Shown: piece by piece, positions 1-8,702 of the stretch
Layout: each line of letters begins with the position of its first letter
How positions within the stretch are numbered: position 1 is the first letter of the stretch
Origin: Flammula alnicola
Taxonomy: Eukaryota > Basidiomycota > Agaricomycetes > Agaricales > Strophariaceae
Direction of reading: 5' to 3'
Assembly (NCBI GenBank): GCA_015499995.1
Contig: JADNRV010000010.1
Coordinates: 124,001 to 188,000, forward strand
Length of the DNA: 64,000 nucleotides
Notes under the pieces: generated by a model
What the model saw: only the letters and a program-made list of their open reading frames with translations
Databases searched by the model: none
Told to the model about the DNA's origin: nothing
Program-made: the position numbers and the translations under genes

Positions 1-470
1 CTAGTTACAACCATATCAAGCTCGAGATAGATAGATTGTAAGCACGGGACCCTTTGTTTCAGATACTCGCTCCCGGCGAATCCTCCCATGAAAAGAAGAG
101 CATGGATGGGCTGGTCCACCTGGCAATCTGCTCTATGAGCTGGAGAACCTAAGTGATGCGGTGGGGGGTTAAATTTGAATGTCTCGATAACTAGTGAGAG
201 AAAGCCCAACGCACCTCGTTAACCATAGGGTCAAAGACTTCTCTTCAGAAAGGTTTTCCAGGGATAGGCAGCTGTCCGTTGATCAGGGCAACGGACGGAT
301 CGTGAGGGTCCTCGAGCGATACGAATACGACGGACTGATATATGCCAAAGACGGTGGATGGAGACGCGCCAGATGGTCGGCCAGAAGAGTCTGCAACGAA
401 CAGATATATCAGCGCCTCAGCACACAGTGGTGAGGTCGATGGCCCGTTTCTGTAGAGTCAGAGATGTCGT
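1..470 (-). pseudogene. Fragment of HSPA12-like Hsp70 gene (C-terminal half)
   Basis: This stretch is a diverged copy, in the same orientation, of roughly 33265-33845 inside the intact Hsp70-like gene. It still encodes most of the adenosine-binding segment (HALLF, GGFAGSEYL) on the minus strand. It lacks one codon and one further base before the DQPIHALL segment, which shifts the frame, and about 200 bases are missing relative to the intact copy near position 335. No open frame survives. The left end may continue outside the window. Confidence 0.75.
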
Positions 471-689
471 GCCAATGAAAATGACTAGGAGATGGAAGAG
501 AGCAGTGCTACACACTTGTCACTGTGTTTGTAGTTGGCGTGGGACAAACTCGCTCGCCAGTGGAGTCACATGACCAGCAAACCAACTTTTCGACCTGAGG
601 AAACAAATGGTCTTAGAAACCACAATATTCACCTTTCTGATTCGCCACCACCGCCTGCTCCGATGCGATCACCTTTTCTGCGAATGGCT

Positions 690-1025
690 TCCGGAAGACC
701 CACCTGCAGCAGGAATGTGGAGTCATTCTCCTTCTCCGCCAGTGAACGATTTCGGTGCGCTGCGAAATGCAAGCACTCCGCTACCACCTTCGGCTTTCAA
801 CGGATCGACGACGTATAATGGCTCGACATTCAGCATTACGAATGGCTTCTCTGCGATGAATCAACCTTTGATGCGTCCATTTCTATAGATTGTCATGAAG
901 CCTGAAGCGGCGGCGGTGCATTGTGCCCAGCTGAATGATCTCCACCGCCTGAAGCCCTCACAGAACTTCATCATCTGCGACATGGGAGGTGGTATCGTCG
1001 ATCTCGCCGTGTACAAGGTGCGTTG
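690..1025 (+). pseudogene. Fragments of HSPA12-like Hsp70 gene (N-terminal half, inverted)
   Basis: Two blocks match the intact gene at 32148-35533 but run on the plus strand. About 715-882 matches the proline-rich N-terminal segment (WSHSPSPPVNDFGAL, then FNGSTTYNGSTF). About 890-1018 matches the nucleotide-binding core (KPEAAAVHCAQLNDLH, then MGGGIVDLAVYK). The intact copy reads DAGGGTVDLAVYK at that place, so the phosphate-loop residues are altered. The sequence between the two blocks in the intact gene is missing. Together with the minus-strand piece to the left, this is a broken and rearranged copy. Confidence 0.75.
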
Positions 1026-1154
1026 CAACTCTTCAAGCTGACATATCTGAATGATGTCTATTCTTTCCATTCCGCGTAGTTCGTGTTGATCTCCGCGGAC
1101 GCCATAGATAATTTCAATCGGTCATCTGTTGAATGTATATGGTACAGGTACAAT

Positions 1155-1739
1155 TTAGTAATCGTCTCCGAGTTCAGCTTCCAATCGCTTGAGTTCTTCC
1201 TCCAGCTTCTTGACGCGCTCCCTCTCCTTCTTTGCCGCCAATCTTTCACGCGCCTGCTTGAGGCGCTCATTGAGTTCGGTTTCGCCCGTAGAAAGATTGT
1301 GGTCGGCTAAAAGGTAAAATTTTAATCAAAGTTTCATATCCACGGCCCAAGCAGATTCCCTACCCTGTACAGAACTTCCATTATTGTGGATCGCATTCGA
1401 GTTTCCCCGTCCACCAACGGCGCTGTTGCTAATAGGCCCATTGAATTTGTCGCCTTGATCTACTGGACCGGCGTAATTATCGCCTTGTGTAAAATAGTGT
1501 AAGACCAGGGCTCAAGAGAGGAGATGGCATGTTCTTACCATTGACGCGTTGGCGAAAACTGTTGTCATTATGCGAGTTACTGTGGGATGTGTCGGAATAG
1601 TTGTGGGATCCGACATCGCCACCGCGTCCACCACCTGCACCACCGGCTCCGGAAGCTGAAAGAATATAGTATGAATTTTTGGCCGTCATAAAGTACTGAT
1701 GTACTTACTAACTCTAGCACCTCGCCAATCCTGACTCAT
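1155..1739 (-). CDS. Small glycine-rich GGRGGDVGS protein with C-terminal coiled coil
   Basis: Four exons join in frame (1709-1739, 1539-1655, 1364-1483, 1155-1306) with GT-AG introns of 53-57 bases, giving 139 residues. The start MSQDWRGARV is the only in-frame ATG ahead of the glycine-rich part. Residues 12-27 are a glycine stretch ending GGRGGDVGS. Residues 28-93 are rich in Asn, Ser, Asp and Gly and hold two related decapeptides, GDNYAGPVDQ and GDKFNGPISN. Residues 100-136 form a highly charged amphipathic helix typical of a coiled coil. There is no signal peptide or membrane segment. The first exon and its phase-1 intron match the gene at 3526. I do not recognise a named family; the low-complexity head and coiled-coil tail suggest a self-assembling protein, which is inference. 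Confidence 0.7.
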
Positions 1740-1816
1740 GATTGCAATATCTCGTAGCTATTTGCAGACGCAGGTTCTTTCAGGAGTATTGTGAAGCTGC
1801 CTACTTAAGCCTCGCA

Positions 1817-1835
1817 CTTTATAGTTCGAAGACTT
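1817..1835 (-). promoter_or_regulatory. TATA box plus shared 13-mer
   Basis: On the minus strand a TATAAAG box lies about 80 bases ahead of the glycine-rich start codon at 1739. It directly adjoins AAGTCTTCGAACT. The same 13 bases, in the same orientation relative to the gene, adjoin the TATA box of the related gene at 3526. Confidence 0.5.
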
Positions 1836-1839
1836 ATCG

Positions 1840-3460
1840 CAGAATCAATGTCTTGCTGCTCATCTAATTTAATTTGGGGGCGATAAACGATCTTTCAAGT
1901 CTTCATTTGTTGCGCCTGTCATCCGATATTGATCAGGTGTCGCCGAAATGTATTCCTGTTTCTTATCGTCACAATCTCGTAGTCGACTATACTACTTAAT
2001 AATATCCTTTACATAGGATTCGGGCAGATGCCGTTCTATATACTGCTATCCAGAGGTTCCAAGATGTACCACGTTTGAGGGTACGAGGGCGATGTATACT
2101 AGAATTGGAAGAATTTCTTTCATTAACTGAAGTCGTTTACAGTTTACTGATGGGACATTGATAAGGACGAGCTTCCTCTTTCGAGCGGTGTTCGGATCCT
2201 TGATGTACTATTTCTACGCTATACCGACATTAATTCACCCGCGTGGAAGGTGGAGTTAGTTTCCGAATTTCGAAATGGAAGCACTGATCGCGCATACTAG
2301 TATTAGATGTGATCATGACTCTACTAACTCTTCACGTCGATACTTCTTGTAGAGCCGTATGGTTGATTCGAATTCAAAAGCTAATACAAACCACACATTC
2401 GAGCATGCTGCGTGACATCATGATAGCGTTCAGGATGGTCCCTGCATAGTCAGCTTTCACATTGCCGCATTGGCAACATGAATTCTATAATTCAATGTCA
2501 TGTTTGAGACCTTACACGGTTTTTTTTTACTGCAGGCTGGTCGCTCCCATATTAGAACCACCCGAGTTATCGCGTCGATCTAACTTTTATATATGTACCG
2601 CCTTTCCTTTCCATCTCCATGGATCCACCGCCGGCACTGCTTATACTGCGTGCTCAAGGAATTCGTGCATCTTGCGAAATAAATGATTACACCATATAAT
2701 GTGCACGTGAACCCAACGCCGGTTTATATATCTTTGGTTTACGAGTGTGCATATTATTTAGGCGCTGTAGATGAACTTGAGTTACGGGATACAGATGAGG
2801 GCATGTTCTTCTAACTTTAGAACCGACCGTGATGCATGATGGCTTGTCCGGGTCGCCCCTGATCTTCCTGAAGCTGGATTTATTTAGTACAGACTTATAT
2901 GACAGGCCTATCCGCAATGCGCATGTCAATGTACCGGGACATCCTTAAATGCTTGATTCGAAGAAATCAAGGGGCCAGTAGGGATTAATAGAACGAACCA
3001 CGGAAGAATGCCGGAAAGAAATTCTGTTTCAATACTTCGTATTATCAGAGTCATCATTTCCAGAGAACTTTAAAAGACAGTTCATTTCCGCTCGTTGAGT
3101 GCCACCCACTTGAGAGCTTGAGCCCCGACCTTTAGATGCTAACACGGCGATCCCCCAGAATTTCAGCAGGCGTGAACAGATATAGATATCCCAGCACGGG
3201 ATGGTCTTTGAGTTCGCTTCTACGAAGTTCTAACCTTTCAACGTAACTTTCTGCATTACAATTCCACACCATGAGGTGCGCAGTGCACGCGCAGAGTCAA
3301 ACGAAATAGGCACTGACAATTGGTCCCAGCACTCATTCTATCTAGCTACTGCCAGCTGATTTGGACGCAAATCAGGAATAGCGACCTCCGAAGGTCAAGC
3401 GACACTGTTCAGAGTTCACAAATTCGTCAAAGAGGACCAAATTCAACCAACGATTGAAAA
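1840..3460. other. Intergenic, no gene recognised
   Basis: This stretch separates the two divergently transcribed glycine-rich genes. Only short open frames occur and none resembles a known family. I see no RNA gene or inverted-repeat element. Confidence 0.5.
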
Positions 3461-3461
3461 C

Positions 3462-3480
3462 TATAAAAAGTCTTCGAACT
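3462..3480 (+). promoter_or_regulatory. TATA box plus shared 13-mer
   Basis: TATAAAAAG starts at 3462, 64 bases before the ATG at 3526. It overlaps AAGTCTTCGAACT at 3468-3480, the same 13 bases found at the TATA box of the gene at 1739. Confidence 0.5.
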
Positions 3481-3525
3481 TTTTACTACTAGCAAATCAG
3501 CTCCAACACATACTCAACTTTTATC

Positions 3526-4043
3526 ATGACGACACCTTTCCAGAGCTTTAGAGGTGCCAAGATCAGTCAGTTATCTTCCGTGCATGCGAGTCAAGTGCTT
3601 AGCTTACTTTCTTATTACAGCTACTGGTGATGGAGGCAACGGCCGTATGGGAGGAACTGGTGGCCGTGGTGGTGACGTCGGCTCAGGAAACAGCGACTTC
3701 AAAACCCAGAACTTTGGTGGTTCCGACCTCAGTAAGCTTTTTTTTCTCTTTTTATTTTTATTTTAGAAATATATTTTCTCGTTCAATAGGAACCGGATCG
3801 GGTGGATACGGCAGTGAGTGGTCGACCGGTGGCCGCGGTGGTGACATTGGCTCTAGCAACACCATGGCTGGATTGGAACAAGACTTCCGCGATGCCGAAC
3901 TCAGTGGGTATCTTTTCATTAAATGGGAGCTAAACAACTGCTCACGCGTATTGCTTATCCCAGGGAGTGGAGCTGGTGGTTCCGGTTCTTGCTGCCATGC
4001 TACCGGTGGACGTGGCGGTGATATTGGCTCTAAAAACCGCTGA
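3526..4043 (+). CDS. Small glycine-rich protein with three GGRGGD[VI]GS repeats
   Basis: Four exons (3526-3565, 3621-3731, 3790-3903, 3964-4043) join through three phase-1 GT-AG introns of 55-60 bases to give 114 residues. Exon 1 encodes MTTPFQSFRGAKI, similar to the MSQDWRGARV start of the gene at 1739. Each later exon encodes one repeat of 27-38 residues: a glycine-rich run, then TGGRGGDVGS or TGGRGGDIGS, then Asn. The last repeat also holds a CC pair. The protein has no hydrophobic segment, signal peptide or catalytic-looking residues. It is clearly a paralogue of the neighbouring minus-strand gene but lacks the coiled-coil tail. Function is unknown; the position upstream of an NLR gene is noted in the findings. 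Confidence 0.7.
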
Positions 4044-5247
4044 ATAATTTCCCAACCTCCCGAGCTCGAAGTATAAGGCGAATGTTTTTGTTTCGTGCGG
4101 CGGACTGAAATTAGTACTTTTTATCGTGTTAGAAAACAGTTATAATTTGACCTTGCTCCCATTCCCCCATCTTAAGATCTTCTGTTTGTATCATCACTCG
4201 CTCAACTGCACCGCCCCAATGGCACCTGCGGCTTACTGGAAAGAGCGCTTATGCAAATCGTGGAAAGAGAGTGAGTAGTACTGAAATACACAGGCTATCG
4301 GCACTCGACATCCAATTGTGGTAAAAACCCCATGTCTGTGTCAATAGAGCCCCCGATTCTCATAATTCGCGGAAGCTAAATAAGCGCCCATCATGGATTA
4401 ATCGAGCAAGCAACGCCCTCGTAAACGGGGAGAGGGGAGATTTTCTAAAAGTAACTCTCACAGAAATCTGAAACATTCCATCAAGTCAAATGCAATCCGA
4501 GTCTGGTAGCTGTACAAGAGGGTAGAAACTAGGACACGTTGATTTATATACTGAAAAGGCGACTTGCCCACTTTCTGCTAATGGCGCCCGACAGGCTTGG
4601 CCGGCAGCGTACAACGTTTATGGCCGCTCGCGCTCGATATCCTGTTCATGGGACCTGGTGTTGGGGAATGCATCGGATGTGATTGAGCCTGGAAACCCAA
4701 GCACCCGTTGCGTCAGTCGCGTCACTCTGCAGTTATTTATCCACTGCGTTTCCGTGTCACCTTCGCGTCAGTATGCCAGAGAAGGGGACAGTATCCTAAA
4801 CGAAAAGAAATGAGTATACCAAATAGACAGAAAATGGCTCTCGTATAGTTCACAACTCGAGACCACCGCCAAATGCAGACATGAGGCCCAACGACAGTCG
4901 GAACAGGTCAAACCACTTCTTTGAGCCGCCAAGGAGATTCTGTGCCTCGATGATGGCGACGACGAAGACAGCCCATCACTCCCCCAGATATGTGGTGTTC
5001 AGACCCGCCAATCGGGACATGCTGTGAGAGCGCGGAACTGTGGTTCCCTTGTGTAAACGACTGCGAAGGGCAAAGGTTTCGCCAGCGACAACGACGGAGG
5101 CAAGCCCAGACTGAGGTCAGACGAACTATCCGACCCAATCGAGTCTGCTACATCCTCCTCTGCCATTGCCTCTGCCTTTCCCCATTACCCCCTGAAGTAG
5201 CACACCATCCAGGCACATGAACAACCCCTTCCCTCACGCTGTAGATC
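4044..5247. other. Intergenic, no gene recognised
   Basis: This stretch follows the glycine-rich gene. Open frames are short and overlapping on both strands, and none shows family resemblance or convincing splice structure. Confidence 0.45.
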
Positions 5248-5523
5248 CTAAACCAAATGCTCCAACCGCGCCCGGGATTGCGCGACGTCAAACAAGTCCC
5301 GAAACGCGTCCTCGCGATTGATGTGCAGCTCCGGCTCGTCGGCGAAGATGTCCTGGCTTACTTTGAACAGGATAAAGCGGTCGAGGACGGGGGTGTTGCG
5401 GTGGGGGTGGAGGTGTCGCGGATTAGATAGAGAGCTGGCAGAAAAAGGGTTTGCACTGTCTTTCGGGTTGGTGTCTTCATAGTAGGCTGTGCCGTACCAG
5501 TCTTGGGGGTTGTAGGCAGGCAA
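5248..5523 (-). CDS. Possible gene fragment of unknown family
   Basis: A minus-strand frame stays open from about 5578 to the stop at 5248. Its last 45 residues look like real protein (VLDRFILFKVSQDIF, then INREDAFRDLFDVAQ), with a helical, mixed-charge composition. Upstream, about 5890-5580, another minus-strand frame is proline-rich (RTSDVAQLHAQLFGIYGV) and could be an earlier exon, but I could not find a clean splice joining the two. It may be a small gene or a decayed one. I recognise no family. Confidence 0.25.
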   Translation of the reverse strand: MPAYNPQDWYGTAYYEDTNPKDSANPFSASSLSNPRHLHPHRNTPVLDRFILFKVSQDIFADEPELHINREDAFRDLFDVAQSRARLEHLV

Positions 5524-6172
5524 CTGGAGAGCTGGCGCCGCGGTTGGGGAGCCAGCACTCGATGAACCGCGCTAATACTGCACTCCACCCCGGCATCCAC
5601 CCCCTCGCACACTCCATATATCCCGAAAAGTTGCGCGTGCAGCTGAGCAACGTCGGATGTGCGTTTTAGGGGTCCACGTGCGGCTGGGTTTGGACTAGTG
5701 GGGAGGGGTCGGGAGTTGACGTATAGGGGGGAGGAAGGCTGGGGAGATATTTGTATGTGGGCAGGATACTGTTTGAGCTTGAGGTTGATGGAATGTCGCG
5801 GTTGGGGCATGGCAAGGGAGGAGAGAAGATGATGGCGAGTGCACTGCCACCGCCTGAGGCGGTGTCCGGGCTACCACAAGCTGCAACACAACCGGCTATG
5901 TTGAGGCCTACGTACATATAGTATACGTATATGTATAGCTCTTCGCAGTGCAAGCTTTCCCATCAACTTTCAACTCCCGACTATCCACTGCTCCAACTAT
6001 TTCCAAGTGAGTCGACATCAGATTGCCCAATGCATGGCAGTTAACTGACAACACTCTGACTACTTCAAGGCGAGTCGAGGTCAGATTGAGGCTTTCTATG
6101 TAACGACCAAGGACAATCGGCGCGCGCAAGATCCAGCTTATTATCTGGGGTGTGCCATAGAAGGAACTGAGA

Positions 6173-8286
6173 ATGCCAGATTTCTTTCGAAACGCTCGTA
6201 ACATCCAGATTATCGACAGCCAATTCAATGTAGCGCACAATGAGGGGTTAACTGGTGTGTAGCGAGACAATGTAACGATCAGGCGTTCCTCACCTGGTCG
6301 GTTTTTTAACGTTAACAGGGCTTCAAATATTATTTCAGAATATCATACACGGCGCAACCCATGACGCCGCAGAACGATATCCGCCTCCAAAGTGTCATCC
6401 GAATACGCGCAAAGCAATCGTCAACAACATCATCGAGTGGACCCACAGATCTCTTGAGATCAACGAGTCCCAAATGTTCTGGTTGAATGGTCCAGCGGGC
6501 GTAGGAAAGACAGCAATTGCACAGACAGTCTGTGAACGACTTCAAGAGTCTCATCGACCTTCAGGAAGTTTCTTCTTTTCGCGAACGGTAGCTATGCGTA
6601 GCGACCCCAAATCCCTCTTTTCCACTATCGCATATCAACTCGCTATCGCCATGCCAGCTACTTTCGGAAAGGCAATCGAAGAGAAAATCAAGGGCGACCC
6701 GTCGATTCTCAAGAAAAACATGACGCTTCAGCTCGAAAAGCTCATTATCGAGCCCATTCAACTACTCGATTTCGCTACAAGCCCTCCCGTGATTGTCATC
6801 GATGGACTCGATGAATGTCAAGGAGAGACGACCCAGGGTGAGATAGTCCGACTCTTGGGCTCCCTCTCCCAACACGGCGATCTTCCCATCAAGGTTATCC
6901 TAACAAGCAGACCCGAGCCTTGGATCTGTCACGAATTCGACGCTGGCCTCTTCTTACCACACACTCGTCGATTGTTTCTCGAGCAGACATCAGAGACGGA
7001 CGAAGATATCCGGACGTTTCTTCGATCGGGGTTCTCAGATGTCTGCAGTAGCCCAGACCACCGAAGCGCCATGGAAGATATATCGAAGCCCTGGCCCGCC
7101 GACAGCGTTGTAGACGAGCTTGTCGATAAGGCATCAGGACAATTCATATACGCCTCGACATTGCTTAAATTCGTCGGTGACCCATTCAAATGTCCCCCCG
7201 ATCAGCTCGATCTTGTTCTCGCGGCAGCCAGTACTTCGAAAAACAACTCGACGAATCCCTTTGCCGACCTAGATCGGCTATACATCGAGATTCTCTCAAC
7301 ATCTCCGGACAAACAGCAGACCTTGGATGTTTTGGGCGCTGTCCTCGCGTTGATGGATGTTAAGTTTGAATGGTGGCAACTGTTCGTGGGCTACATGAAG
7401 CAGCTTCTGGATCTTCAGCCTGAGAAGGCTTTGAGGAGTATCCGGTCCCTGACAGATATTTCCGAGGACGGTCGTGTCAAGTTCTTCCATAAATCCTTCC
7501 CAGACTTTTTGCTTGATGCCTCTCGCTCTGACAGTTATTTCATCGACATCAATGTGATGCACAGTCGCATGGCCGTTGCATGTTTGAAATCAATCAGACT
7601 CAGATACACTACTGGTGAGTACTTGAGCGCTCATGCACCATGTCTACTGCTTACTGGCCTTTATTGCTTTTGTTAGAAACAGACATATTTTCATCTCCTG
7701 ACGAAATTAGTCGCACACAGGTGCAGTGCGCAGTTCGTTTCTGGGACGCCCACTGGATGCTATCAGCAGCAACCCACCAGAGCCAACTTTGTGACGAAAT
7801 TAAGAGTATTGATGCTTCCTTATTTTACTACCATGTCACCCAGGGATGGGTTCGTGAAAGGGCCTCGACAGTTCAGCGTATGTTCCAAACGAGGTATATA
7901 GTATTCGTTCCTTCTGCGGAGGTGGTCTCATTTGAATTAACGTCTTGCCACTGCTTTCAGACAGACAGAACCGCCATGGATGCTCATATATTGGCGTCGC
8001 CTACCCCGTCGAAAAGACACTTGCCTAGAGTCAATAAGTGTGAGTAATATTCCCTTATGGAAAGAACATTGTTTATTTCTACCTTGACGCCTAGGAATGT
8101 CATTCTTGCAACCGCCCAAGCGGAGCAAAGGTATATTTCTACGCAGCAGAAGATGTTATTCAAGACCTGCTGGCTAGATATGAGAAGCAGAAGAGAGCCT
8201 TAGATCAGGCATTATTTGGTTCTGCAGAGCTACCGTCGAACTTGATACCGCCAACTCCGCGTCCATACATATCTTTTAACGAGTAA
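6173..8286 (+). CDS. NLR-type NACHT NTPase
   Basis: Five exons (6173-6254, 6319-7614, 7677-7893, 7961-8039, 8095-8286) join in frame to 621 residues. The N-terminus, MPDFFRNARNIQI then a short Asn/Gln-rich stretch, has the form common at the start of Agaricomycete NLRs. A linker (AAERYPPPKCHPNTRKAI) leads into the NACHT domain: P-loop GPAGVGKT near residue 85, Walker B VIVIDGLDEC near 186, and ILTSRPE near 220. The usual GQFIYASTLLKF segment and winged-helix-like region follow. No WD40, ankyrin or TPR repeats are seen; the protein ends in about 150 residues containing YFYAAEDVIQDLLARYE. NLRs of this class act as signal-responsive oligomerising NTPases in fungal self/non-self recognition or immunity. 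Its ligand is unknown. Exons 3-5 are less certain than exon 2. Confidence 0.85.
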
Positions 8287-8702
8287 TAGCAGGACTATGA
8301 GATGACGGCCTGATGTGCATCCAAATCTTCCATATTTGATGCCCCTAGACCGTGAATTTAGACCCAAAGAAGTTATGAGTCTGACTGAAAGGAAGCTCGT
8401 TTTTAACGGGGTCCGCCAGCCAGCTTTTGAAGCCGTACTACTAATTTGGCACCCAAAGGAGTCAAACCACACCAGTCCTTGAAGGAGAGCAAACCACATC
8501 TCGCCCCAGTCATGCTCAACGGGCAGTCTAGCAGAAGTTAAACCACGCTCGCTCTTGATAGATTTTGTCCGTCACAAAACAGAAAAAGTAGTGTCAATGC
8601 CAATTTATGAATCGTGTCGACCATGCCTGCAGAGAGTATATTTACACTTTACGGTTCAGCAGGCATTAACCTTGAAGGGATCATACACAATTACGAACAT
8701 AT
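8287..8702. other. Intergenic between convergent gene ends
   Basis: This lies between the 3' ends of the NLR gene and the TPR/DUF4470-like gene. I see no gene or repeat in it. Confidence 0.5.

Noticed and set aside
5358..5889. Proline/serine-rich minus-strand frames
   Set aside because: Low-complexity reading with no joinable splice sites; kept only as a remark under the possible fragment at 5248.
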